Made by a program: the position numbers and the translations under genes. The notes below the pieces were generated by a model that saw only the letters and a program-made list of their open reading frames with translations, searched no databases and was not told where the DNA came from. This document shows positions 14,178-21,877 of a DNA stretch of 32,700 bases, piece by piece (position 1 is the stretch's first letter; each line of letters opens with the position of its first letter). The DNA comes from Phenylobacterium sp. (lineage in GTDB: Bacteria; Pseudomonadota; Alphaproteobacteria; Caulobacterales; Caulobacteraceae): contig NZ_JAEUMO010000110.1 in the NCBI RefSeq assembly GCF_016793285.1, positions 1-32,700 of the forward strand. Direction: 5' to 3'.

Positions 14178-16132
14178 GAGGCCCTCGCCGGAGGGGCCTT
14201 CGCCAGCAGGTCGCCGGTCATGCCGCTGTAGTCGATGTCGTAGAGCTTCGCCTTGCGGGCCCCGCGGCCGAGCGCCAGCACCTCGCCGGTGGCGAAGGCA
14301 TGGAAGAGCGCCGCTTCGCCCGGCAGCACGCGGCCGCGCTTCGGATCGGCCGCGAAGGCCGCGACGTTGCCGCTGTCCGGTCCCGTGACGACCGCCGCGC
14401 CCGCCGCGGCGGCCTCGTAGGCCGTGAACGAGAAGGTCTCGCGGCAGAGCGGCCAGATCAGCGCGGCGTCTGCCTCCAGGGCCGCCAGCGTCTCCTGCAT
14501 GGCGCGCGGCCGGTCGGGCGTGACCATCACCTCGTGGAACTCCGCGTAGGCGCCCGGATCGGGCCGCCCGCCCAGGTGCAGGAATTCGTAGCGCGGGTCG
14601 CCGGCGAAGGTGGCGGCCAGTTCGCGGAAGATCGGCCAGCCCTTCAGCGGCTGCGGCATGCCCAGGTAGGCCAGCCGGAACGGCCGATGCTTCGGTCCCT
14701 TCGCCGCGGGGCGCGGCGCCGAGAGCCTGGCGTGCGGCAGGACCCGTGTGCGCTTCGCCGGCAGGTCGCCGTGCGCCGCCCAGAAGTCGAGGGTGGTCTG
14801 CGAGGGCGCCACGACGGTCAGGTCGAGCCGGGCGAACAGCCGCGCGTGAGCGTCGAGGTGGCGGGCCCGCGTCGGCCCGTAGGCGCAGACCGCGCAGGCG
14901 GCGCTTCCGGGCGGCGGCGCGCCGCAGTCCTCCAGGTCGTTGCGCTGCAGGTGGAAGCCCGAGCAGAGGCTCGCGAAGTCGTGCAGCCAGAAGAAGCCGC
15001 CGGTCGCGCCCAGCGCCTCGACGATGTCGGCCGTCGTGTCGGGCTCGTGGCCCAGGAGGCTGTGGACCGCGAAGCTGCGCCGGCCGGACGGCGCGGCCCG
15101 GGCGATGGCGGCGCGCACCGTCTGCGGCTGGAAAGCTCCCAGGCGGCGACCGTTCAGGAGAACGCCCAGGGGGCCGGGCTCGTCGGGCGCGCGCACCGCC
15201 GGCCACGGCGCGACGGGGAAGAGGTGCAGGTGGTCGAGGCCCAGCGACACGACCTTCTGCTGCTCGCGCCGCAGGCACTGCTGAAGGCCGCCCGAGTGCT
15301 CGATGTAGTCGTCGTGGCTGAAGGTGAGATGCAGGTCGCGCACGTGGGCCAGCGCCGCCTCCAGCAGCGCCGGCGGGTCGAGGCGGGCGTCGGCCGAGGC
15401 CTTCGCCGCGGCGGCGATGCGCGCCTCGGGCGCGGTCAGCCGCGTGAGCACGTCGTAGCGGAAGCCGAGGTCGTGCCGCGCCGAACGGCCTTCCGCGCGC
15501 CCCGAGATCAGGAAGTGCGCGAAGGGATTGAGGCCCGAGCCCGCCACGTCCGGGTGAAGCTCGAGGTAGTCTCGGATCGAGAACCGCGGCGTCGGATCGC
15601 GGCCTTCCAGCCAACCGGTGTCGAGGAAGTGGCGCAGCGGGTCCGTACCCGACCGGGCGATGTCGGGATTGGCGGCGAGGTAGAAGGCGGCGTCGAACTC
15701 GGCCGCGACCGCGGCTTCCTGCGCCGTGAGCGGGATCGCCGGCTGGGCGGCGGCGCGCGCGGGGGCGGCGCCGAAGCCCTTGAAGCTCCAGGGGCGCGGG
15801 GCCCACGCCTCGGCGGCGAAGTAGCGGGCCGCCCAGTCCGACGGGCGAACCTCGCGGCCCTCCAGCCGACCCAGCGACAGGTAGTGGTGCAGCGGCTCCC
15901 ACCCCGAGCTCTTCAGGTCCGGGTTGAGCTCCAGGTAGTGGGTGACCGAGAACCAGGGCGCGGGGTCGCGGCCCTCGCGCCAGCCGGTGAGGCGGTAGTG
16001 CCAGAGCGGCGACATGTCGGCCGGCAGGTCGTCGTAGACCGCCCGGTAGAAGTCCGCGTCGAACGCCGGCGAGATCACGCGCACGACGTCTTCCGGCTCT
16101 GGCCGTTTGCGGGCGTGGGCCCTGTAGGGCAT
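14174..16132 (-). CDS. Repeat-bearing GT-B-like glycosyltransferase, first gene of the four-gene operon
   Basis: This 652-residue protein is a longer paralogue of the one encoded at 12576. It has two WY/HYL repeats at about 24-95, an Ala/Pro-rich spacer, and two further repeats at about 146-216. The shared domain follows: LHLTFSHDDYIEHSGGLQQC (267-286), the four-cysteine array C390-x12-C403-x9-C413-x2-C416, a Rossmann-like block (FRLAYLGMPQPLKGWPIF) and RETFSFTAYEAAAAGAAVVTGPDSGNVAAF (first part at 564-580). The last segment resembles the GT-B donor-binding loop. The ATG at 16132 has an AGGA about 7 nt upstream. The three following genes overlap in series, so this gene probably leads one transcript. 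The activity is inferred from fold features only. Confidence 0.78.
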   Translation of the reverse strand: MPYRAHARKRPEPEDVVRVISPAFDADFYRAVYDDLPADMSPLWHYRLTGWREGRDPAPWFSVTHYLELNPDLKSSGWEPLHHYLSLGRLEGREVRPSDWAARYFAAEAWAPRPWSFKGFGAAPARAAAQPAIPLTAQEAAVAAEFDAAFYLAANPDIARSGTDPLRHFLDTGWLEGRDPTPRFSIRDYLELHPDVAGSGLNPFAHFLISGRAEGRSARHDLGFRYDVLTRLTAPEARIAAAAKASADARLDPPALLEAALAHVRDLHLTFSHDDYIEHSGGLQQCLRREQQKVVSLGLDHLHLFPVAPWPAVRAPDEPGPLGVLLNGRRLGAFQPQTVRAAIARAAPSGRRSFAVHSLLGHEPDTTADIVEALGATGGFFWLHDFASLCSGFHLQRNDLEDCGAPPPGSAACAVCAYGPTRARHLDAHARLFARLDLTVVAPSQTTLDFWAAHGDLPAKRTRVLPHARLSAPRPAAKGPKHRPFRLAYLGMPQPLKGWPIFRELAATFAGDPRYEFLHLGGRPDPGAYAEFHEVMVTPDRPRAMQETLAALEADAALIWPLCRETFSFTAYEAAAAGAAVVTGPDSGNVAAFAADPKRGRVLPGEAALFHAFATGEVLALGRGARKAKLYDIDYSGMTGDLLAKAPPARAS

Positions 16133-16254
16133 CGGGATCCTGGCTGGTCGTCGTGCGGAGCGGGCCGGTAGTGCAACAGTTGGCCCCCTGGAATCAACCG
16201 GGGCGGATCAACCGCTTGCGGCGGCGCCGAAGCGCCCCTACCACGCGGGGACGA

Positions 16255-17328
16255 ATGAGCGACACTTCCGCGACACGCACAGCCTGGCTGGTGCTGGGCA
16301 TGCACCGCTCGGGCACCTCGGCGGTGACCCGGCTGCTGGCGCTGGCGGGCTGCGACCTGCCGGCCGACGTGATGCCGGGCGACGAGCACAACGCCAAAGG
16401 CTACTTCGAGCCCTGGAAGATCGCGATCTTCAACGACGAGCGCCTGCGCGCCGCGGGCTCGGCCTGGGACGACGCCTTCGCCTATCCGTTCCGCCCGCTT
16501 CCGCCGCCCGAGGAGAAGGCGTGGCTGAAGCGCGCCGCGGCCCTGTTCGACGACGACTTCGGTCACGCGGCGAACCCGTTGATGAAGGACCCCCGCGCCA
16601 CGGTGCTGCTGCCGTTCTGGCGCGCCGTGCTGGCCCAGAAGACGTGCGCGGCGAGGTGCGTGATCCCCGTGCGCCACCCGCTGGCGGTGGCGGGCTCGCT
16701 GAAGCGCCGCGACGGCTTCACCGACGAGAAGTCGGTGCTGGTCTGGACCTGCTACATGCTGGCGGCCGAGGCCTATACGCGCGACCTGCCGCGCGCCTTC
16801 GTGGGCTACGACGCCTTGCTCGCCGACTGGCGGGCGGAGGTGAAGCGGATCGAGGCGGCGCTGGGCGGGCCGCTGCCGAACCTCACCGACGCGGGCGCCC
16901 AGGAGATCGACGGCTTCCTCACCAAGGACCTGCGCCACAATGCCGGCGAGGCCGGGCTGGAGGCGCTGGGGTGGGCCGGCGCGATCGCCGCCGACGTCCA
17001 CGGCTGGTTCGCCGAGACCGCAGCGGGCGGCAGGCCCGACCGCAAGCGGCTGGACCACGCCGCCGCGAAGCTGGCGAGGCGCGCCGAGGACATCGGCGCG
17101 CTGGTCAGCCCGCAGGCGCGGGACCTGGCGACGGCGCGCTCCGAGCTCAAGGACGCCCGCGACCAGCTCATCGGCGCGAAGGCCTTCCAGGCCGACCTGC
17201 GGGCCGAGATGAAGAAGGAGCGCAAGGCGCTGGAGGCCGGCTGGCGGGCGGACCTGCGCCGCCTCGAGGCCGCGCAGGGCGCGCTGGCGCGCATCAACGC
17301 CGAGCTCGACGCCGCGCTCCGGGACTAG
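16255..17328 (+). CDS. Sulfotransferase-family protein with C-terminal coiled coil
   Basis: The 357-residue protein begins with an N-terminal PAPS-binding loop, VLGMHRSGTSAVTRLL (about 13-28). The 3'-phosphate region lies at about 136-150 (VIPVRHPLAVAGSLKRR, with Arg140 and Ser148). The enzyme should sulfate a glycan or similar acceptor in the cytosol. Residues about 260-357 are charged, alanine-rich and heptad-like, and probably form a coiled coil that could mediate dimerisation or docking. The ATG at 16255 was chosen because the family core begins within ten residues of it; an upstream in-frame GTG-type start at 16153 adds a low-quality arginine-rich extension. The gene diverges from the repeat/GT operon. 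Its 3' end overlaps the convergent membrane-protein gene by 35 nt. Confidence 0.85.
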   Translation: MSDTSATRTAWLVLGMHRSGTSAVTRLLALAGCDLPADVMPGDEHNAKGYFEPWKIAIFNDERLRAAGSAWDDAFAYPFRPLPPPEEKAWLKRAAALFDDDFGHAANPLMKDPRATVLLPFWRAVLAQKTCAARCVIPVRHPLAVAGSLKRRDGFTDEKSVLVWTCYMLAAEAYTRDLPRAFVGYDALLADWRAEVKRIEAALGGPLPNLTDAGAQEIDGFLTKDLRHNAGEAGLEALGWAGAIAADVHGWFAETAAGGRPDRKRLDHAAAKLARRAEDIGALVSPQARDLATARSELKDARDQLIGAKAFQADLRAEMKKERKALEAGWRADLRRLEAAQGALARINAELDAALRD

Positions 17329-18667
17329 GGTCGAGCGCCACGTACAGCAGGCCCGTCAGCGCTGCGACGTCCAGGACGTAGAGATAGCGGTAGTCGCAGG
17401 CGATCGAGATCGCGAAGAAGCTGGCCGCAAAGCCCAGCGCGCCGGCCATCAGCCCGGCAACGATCAGGTCCGGCGGTTCGCGGCGCAGCAGCATCAGCAG
17501 CATCACCGCGAACGCCGCCGCCGCGTAGGCCACGTGCGACATGGCCGGCGTGTCGAGGAACCAGGTCGTCCAGTTGTAGAGCCGCATGTCTGCGGCGCTG
17601 CGCCGCGGCGGGATCCTGAGCGCCTCCAGCGTCGCCGGCGGCCCTTCGACGCCGACCGTGACCGGCAGGCAGCGGTCGATCACGGGCGTCGCGGCGACCT
17701 GGCGGAACGCCAGCGTCCGGGCCTGGAGCCACAGCCCGGGGTTCGAGGTCAGGAGGTCGCGCCACTCGGCGAGGATCACATCGCGCGGCACGCGCTTCAG
17801 GCCGCTCGCCAGCCACTTGTCGGCGGTGAGCACGTCGACCCGCTCGGGCGCATAGAGACGGTCGGCGTTGGCGCGCAGGTACTGGCCGACGTCGGGCGCC
17901 ACGGCGTCGATCCGCGGCGTCAGGCGGCCGGGCTGCAGGTGCGCGGCGGCGGCGAGGTCGTAGGTGGCGAGCAGGCGCAGGCCCTTCTCGCCGGCGTTGT
18001 CGGGCGCGCCGGCGCCCTGCGGCCGCGCGACGGCGCTGAGCACCAGCGTGAGCGCCGCGACCGCGGCCAGCCAGCCCGCGGCGAGGCCCAGGCTCTTCTT
18101 CCAGCCCCGCGCCGAAAGCGCCCAGGCGATGGCGAGCGCGGCGGGCGGGGCGAGGATCAGGCCGTTCTGCCGCAGGAGGCCCGCGGCGGCCAGGAGCAGC
18201 GCCGCCAGGCCCAGGCTGATCCACGGCGTCCCGCCTTTCCGCACCCCGAACGCCAGGAGGGCGAAGCCGGCGATCGCGCAGTCGGCGAACAGCACGTCCT
18301 TCCAGACGATGGCCGGGTAGATCGCCACCTGCGGCAGGGCGATCAGGCCCAGCGCGAGGATCGGCGCGAGCCACGTCGTCCGCGCCCGGCTGAGCGACAG
18401 CAGCAGCCAGCCGCCGAACAGGAGTCCGCCGCTCAGGGCCACGACCAGCGCCGTCCCGGGCGTGATCCGGTCCAGCACGCCCAGGAGCCAGCCGAAGATC
18501 GCCGGGTTCCAGGTCGTGCGGACGCCGAAGCGGCCCTCGTGCAGCGCCAGCACCGAGTCGACCGAGAGGTGCCCCGGCAGGTTCAGCCGCAGCATCAGGA
18601 CGTAGCCGCCGGCCAGCACCAGCCACAGCGCCCAGCGGGCGGGCGACGTCGCCGCCGATCCGCTCAC
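17294..18667 (-). CDS. Polytopic membrane protein, probable GT-C-type glycosyltransferase
   Basis: The 457-residue protein has about 9-11 hydrophobic helices, most of them in the N-terminal 220 residues and the last 100. A large hydrophilic loop of roughly 150 residues lies between (about 225-370). That layout, with an acidic residue in the first loop (HLSVDSVLALHEGR) and WNPAIFGWLLG after it, resembles GT-C enzymes that take sugar from a polyprenyl-phosphate donor on the periplasmic side. I cannot assign a named family. The GTG at 18667 overlaps the stop of the small transporter gene by 4 nt (GTGA), which fixes the start. With the two upstream genes it forms a GT2 / flippase-like / GT-C set, as in gtr or arn systems. 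The 3' end overlaps the convergent sulfotransferase gene. Confidence 0.68.
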   Translation of the reverse strand: MSGSAATSPARWALWLVLAGGYVLMLRLNLPGHLSVDSVLALHEGRFGVRTTWNPAIFGWLLGVLDRITPGTALVVALSGGLLFGGWLLLSLSRARTTWLAPILALGLIALPQVAIYPAIVWKDVLFADCAIAGFALLAFGVRKGGTPWISLGLAALLLAAAGLLRQNGLILAPPAALAIAWALSARGWKKSLGLAAGWLAAVAALTLVLSAVARPQGAGAPDNAGEKGLRLLATYDLAAAAHLQPGRLTPRIDAVAPDVGQYLRANADRLYAPERVDVLTADKWLASGLKRVPRDVILAEWRDLLTSNPGLWLQARTLAFRQVAATPVIDRCLPVTVGVEGPPATLEALRIPPRRSAADMRLYNWTTWFLDTPAMSHVAYAAAAFAVMLLMLLRREPPDLIVAGLMAGALGFAASFFAISIACDYRYLYVLDVAALTGLLYVALDPSPGARRRARR

Positions 18668-19020
18668 GCCGGACGCACCACGAGGAAGAGGCCGGCCAGC
18701 ATCAGCGCGTAGCCCGCGACCATCGTCCACGAGCCCTGCTCCTTGAACACCAGCCAACCCGCCAGCGGCACCAGGCACGAGCCGATCAGCGAGAACGCGT
18801 AGGCCAGCGACAGCGGCACCCGGGTCAGGACGTAGAACCAGAGCAGCGCGGTCACCGCGTACCAGGCGAAGGCGCCGATCAGGGGCCAGTTCACCATCAC
18901 GCGGGCCAGGAAGGGCCCGGTCAGGCGCTCGTTGTAGATCGCGCCCCACTTGAACAGCATCTGGCCCAGCGGCAGCGCCACGGCGAAGACGCTGCAGAGC
19001 GCCATGTCCTTGACCGTCAC
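18664..19020 (-). CDS. Small four-helix SMR/EamA-like membrane protein, possible lipid-linked sugar flippase subunit
   Basis: The 118-residue protein consists of four predicted membrane helices, the size and layout of small multidrug resistance/ArnE-ArnF-like proteins. Its second half, PLSLAYAFSLIGSCLVPLAGWLVFKE, carries the family's characteristic helix 3-loop-helix 4 pattern. It could flip an undecaprenyl-phosphate sugar made by the GT2 encoded just upstream, for use by the polytopic protein encoded downstream. A simple drug exporter would be the alternative, but the translational coupling on both sides (GTGA at 19017-19020 and at 18664-18667) favours a role in the glycan pathway. Translation begins at GTG 19020. 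Confidence 0.72.
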   Translation of the reverse strand: MTVKDMALCSVFAVALPLGQMLFKWGAIYNERLTGPFLARVMVNWPLIGAFAWYAVTALLWFYVLTRVPLSLAYAFSLIGSCLVPLAGWLVFKEQGSWTMVAGYALMLAGLFLVVRPA

Positions 19021-20108
19021 GGCGCCGGCTCCGCGTCGGGAGCGGCCGTAACCGCCTCTTCGGTCTCCAGCTCGCGCAGGACCGCCAGATAGGGATGGAT
19101 CGGCCGGGCGGGCACGTTCAGCACGTCGTAGTTCATCGCCTGCAGCAGGAACTGCACGCCCAGGATCACCGGCAGGGCCGCCAGCATCACCACGCCGGCC
19201 GAGGCGGGCACGCCGGGCACGCGGTTGGCGAAGTAGCTCAGCGCGTAGGCCACGCCGAACAGGCTGAAGAACAGCCCGAACATCAGCTCCAGCGAGGCCG
19301 CGTTGAAGTCGCGGATGAAGTACTGGCCGATCACCCGTTGGGCGAAGTTGCGCGCGTGGCGCAGCGCGAAGGGCCCGACGATGGCGCTGATCCGGATGTT
19401 GGAGACCTCATCGGCGTAGCGGGCCGGCATCGGCACGTCGCGGACCACCGCGCGCAGCGTCCCCAGGTGGTAGAGCAGGTCTGTCTCGAAGAAGAACCGC
19501 CGCGCCACCCGCTTCGCCATGACCAGCCGCGCCACGTTGGCCTCGATGGCGGTGTAGCCGTTGGTGGGGTCGAAGAGGTTCCAGTAGCCGGTGGAGAGCT
19601 TGGCCGCGAAGCTGAGCATCGCGTTGCCCAGCACCCGCACGGTCGGCATCGTGGTGAGGTGGCTGATCGAGGTGAAGCGGTTGCCCTTCGCGTAGTCCGC
19701 CTCGCCGAGCAGGATCGGCGCGACGAGCTGGGCGGCGTAGCCCAGGTCCATCTGGTCGTCGCCGTCGACCTTGACCATGACGCGGGCGCCCCGGCGCGCC
19801 GCCTCGGCGTAGCCGGCCAGGGTGGCGCCGCCCACGCCCTGGTTCTTGTGGAGCCGGATCACGTGGACCCGCGCGTCGGTGTTGTTGGCCTCGATGAAGT
19901 CGCCCGAGCCCTCGGGACAGGCGTCGTCGACGCAGACGATCCCCTCGAACCACGCCGGCGTCCGCCGGATCACCTGCAGGATGTGGCTCTTGACCCTGTA
20001 GCACGGCACGACGAGCCAGACGCCCGCCCCCTCCAGCGACAGCGCCGGCAATCCCGCGGCGAGGCGGGCCGGGATCTCGGGCGGTCTTGCGGTCGCGCTT
20101 CGGGCCAC
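19017..20108 (-). CDS. GT2 polyprenyl-phosphate glycosyltransferase with C-terminal membrane helices (GtrB/ArnC/DPM-like)
   Basis: The 363-residue protein has an N-terminal GT-A domain with VWLVVPCYRVKSHI (30-43), VCVDDACPEGSGD (58-70) and the metal motif KVDGDDQMD (113-121). DPTNGYTAI and FFFETDLLYHL lie further on, as in dolichol-phosphate mannose synthase-like enzymes. Two hydrophobic helices near 268-325 anchor it in the inner membrane. Such enzymes load a sugar onto undecaprenyl phosphate. Residues 1-25 are a Pro/Ala-rich extension that may not be translated: the start GTG at 20108 has no clear ribosome-binding site. It leads the three-gene minus-strand operon with the small flippase-like protein and the polytopic protein. 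The sugar is unknown. Confidence 0.87.
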   Translation of the reverse strand: MARSATARPPEIPARLAAGLPALSLEGAGVWLVVPCYRVKSHILQVIRRTPAWFEGIVCVDDACPEGSGDFIEANNTDARVHVIRLHKNQGVGGATLAGYAEAARRGARVMVKVDGDDQMDLGYAAQLVAPILLGEADYAKGNRFTSISHLTTMPTVRVLGNAMLSFAAKLSTGYWNLFDPTNGYTAIEANVARLVMAKRVARRFFFETDLLYHLGTLRAVVRDVPMPARYADEVSNIRISAIVGPFALRHARNFAQRVIGQYFIRDFNAASLELMFGLFFSLFGVAYALSYFANRVPGVPASAGVVMLAALPVILGVQFLLQAMNYDVLNVPARPIHPYLAVLRELETEEAVTAAPDAEPAP

Positions 20109-20133
20109 GACGCCCGGCTAACATGGAACTCCA

Positions 20134-20149
20134 CGCGCTTGAAAGCGCG
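20134..20149. repeat. Short perfect hairpin in the divergent GT2-wzm intergenic region
   Basis: CGCGCTT and AAGCGCG form a perfect 7-bp inverted repeat separated by only GA, followed on the plus strand by CTCGTTTTGAG. It resembles a small terminator on the plus strand, but no plus-strand gene ends here. It may be an operator or simply chance. The rest of the 185-nt gap (20109-20293) must hold promoters for both divergent genes; I cannot place them with confidence. Confidence 0.35.
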
Positions 20150-20293
20150 CTCGTTTTGAGTGGCGCGCATCCCTCGCGGCAAACCGGCGTCCACTTTGCC
20201 GGGCTGCGCGGCGCCGGCGCCATCCTTGCGCCGCGATACCCGCGCTGATACCTCGCGCGCCTGTCGTCGGGACAGCCCCCGTTCGGAGAGTCG

Positions 20294-21127
20294 ATGGACA
20301 CCGCCACCCACATGCTGCGGACCGGACGGCGCGGCGCGCTGTTCCAGTTGCAGATGGCGGCGCGCGACCTGAGGAACTCGTTCGCCCGGATCGGCCTCGC
20401 CTGGTCGCTGGCCACCCACGACGTCGCGTCGCGCTACCGCGGCTCGGTGCTGGGCCCGTTCTGGATCACGCTCTCCATGGGCCTGATGGTAGTGGGGATC
20501 GGCTTCCTCTACGCCAGCCTCTTCAACCTGCCGCTCAGCCAGTTCCTGCCCTACGTCGCGCTGGGGATCGTGTTCTTCGGCGTCATGACCGGCACGATCA
20601 ACGAAGGCTGCGAGACCTTCGTCCAGGCCTCGGGGATGCTGTCGCAGACCGCGCTGCCGATGTTCACCTTCGTCTGGCGCACCGTGTTCCGGAACCTGAT
20701 CAACCTCGCCCACCACCTGGTCATCGTGGTCGGCGTGCTCGTGTTCTACGGCATGTGGAAGGTCTCGAACCCGTTGCTGGCGCTGATCGGCATCGTGCTG
20801 ATGCTGCTGAACGCGAGCTGGATCTCGCTCCTCGCCGGCATCGCCTCGGCCCGCTACCGCGACATCCCGCAGATCGTGATCTCGGTGATGCAGTTCGCGA
20901 TCTTCATGACGCCGGTGTTCTGGCTGCCGGGCCGTTTCGGCGAGCACCAGATCTACCTGGACCTGAACCCGTTCTACCACCTGCTCCAGGCGGTGCGGGC
21001 CCCGCTGATGGGCGAGCCCGTGCTTCCCAATACCTACGTCGTGCTGGTCTCGATGGCCGTGATCGGCTGGCTCGCCACGTTCCTCATCTTCGCGCGCACG
21101 CGCCGCCGGATCGTCCACTACCTATGA
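20294..21127 (+). CDS. wzm: Polysaccharide ABC exporter permease (Wzm/KpsM-like, ABC-2 type)
   Basis: The 277-residue integral membrane protein has about six helices and the ABC-2 polysaccharide-exporter signature. After a cytoplasmic N-terminus there is DVASRYRGSVLGPFWITLS (the region that contacts the ATPase), and the C-terminal third has VFWLPGRFGEHQIYLDLNPFYHLLQAVRAPLMG (first part only is diagnostic). It moves undecaprenyl-linked or lipid-linked polysaccharide across the inner membrane together with the ATPase encoded next to it. The ATG at 20294 has GGAGAG 3 nt upstream. The stop overlaps the ATPase start (ATGA, 21124-21127), so the subunits are translationally coupled. Confidence 0.92.
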   Translation: MDTATHMLRTGRRGALFQLQMAARDLRNSFARIGLAWSLATHDVASRYRGSVLGPFWITLSMGLMVVGIGFLYASLFNLPLSQFLPYVALGIVFFGVMTGTINEGCETFVQASGMLSQTALPMFTFVWRTVFRNLINLAHHLVIVVGVLVFYGMWKVSNPLLALIGIVLMLLNASWISLLAGIASARYRDIPQIVISVMQFAIFMTPVFWLPGRFGEHQIYLDLNPFYHLLQAVRAPLMGEPVLPNTYVVLVSMAVIGWLATFLIFARTRRRIVHYL

Positions 21128-21870
21128 CGACAGCCTCGATCCGCTGCGAAAACCTGACGCTCCGCTTCCCGGTCTACGGCGCGGACGCCAAGTCGCTGAA
21201 GAAGGCGCTGGCCCGGGCGGTCAGCGTGGGCGGCGCGCTGGGCCGCCACGCCGGCGTCACCGACGTCACCGCGCTGAACGGCGTGAACCTTGAGCTGAAG
21301 GCCGGCGACCGCCTCGGCCTCATCGGCCACAACGGCTCGGGCAAGACCACCCTGCTGCGCGCGCTGTCGGGCGCCTACGAGCCGGACGAAGGCACCATCG
21401 ACGTGCATGGCCGGATCGCCGCCCTGCTCGACCTGTCGCTCGGGATCGACCCCACCGCCACCGGTTACGAGAACATCCGCCTGCGCGGCCGGATCGCCGG
21501 CCTCTCCTCGCGCGAGATCGAGGGGAAGATGGACGAGATCGCCGAATTCACGGGGCTGGGACCGTTCCTGGCGATGCCGGTGAAGACCTACTCGGCGGGC
21601 ATGCAGGGCCGCCTGGCCTTCGCCTCGGCGACGGCGGTCGAGGCCGACGTGCTGCTGATGGACGAGTGGATCGCGGTGGGCGACTCGGATTTCCAGAAGA
21701 TGGCCCACAAGCGCCTGCTGAAGCTGGTGGAACGCGCCGGCATCCTGGTGCTGGCGACGCACGAGCTTCCGCTGCTCAAGCTCTACTGCAACAAGGTCAT
21801 GCGCCTGGAAGGCGGCGTCGCCTCCGAGGTGGTCGACATCCGCAAGGTCGAGCAACTGCTGGCCGCTTAG
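21124..21870 (+). CDS. wzt: Polysaccharide ABC exporter ATPase (Wzt/KpsT-like)
   Basis: The 248-residue nucleotide-binding subunit has Walker A GHNGSGKTT (68-76), signature YSAGMQGRL (156-164), Walker B VLLMDE (176-181) and switch H213 in ATHEL. The segment LLDLSLGIDPTATGYENIRL is the hallmark of O-antigen/teichoic/capsule exporter ATPases. It lacks the C-terminal carbohydrate-recognition domain found in long Wzt proteins (over 400 residues), so chain recognition must lie elsewhere or not be needed. The start ATG overlaps the permease stop. The gene ends 7 nt before the convergent MFS gene, with no visible terminator between. Confidence 0.93.
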   Translation: MTTASIRCENLTLRFPVYGADAKSLKKALARAVSVGGALGRHAGVTDVTALNGVNLELKAGDRLGLIGHNGSGKTTLLRALSGAYEPDEGTIDVHGRIAALLDLSLGIDPTATGYENIRLRGRIAGLSSREIEGKMDEIAEFTGLGPFLAMPVKTYSAGMQGRLAFASATAVEADVLLMDEWIAVGDSDFQKMAHKRLLKLVERAGILVLATHELPLLKLYCNKVMRLEGGVASEVVDIRKVEQLLAA

Positions 21871-21877
21871 GCCCTGC

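Noticed and set aside
13817-16171. 784-codon plus-strand open frame opposite the repeat-GT genes
   Set aside because: Long antisense frames are expected at this GC content. The product is Arg/Gly/Ala-rich with no motif, while the minus-strand genes show clear domains and overlapping starts.
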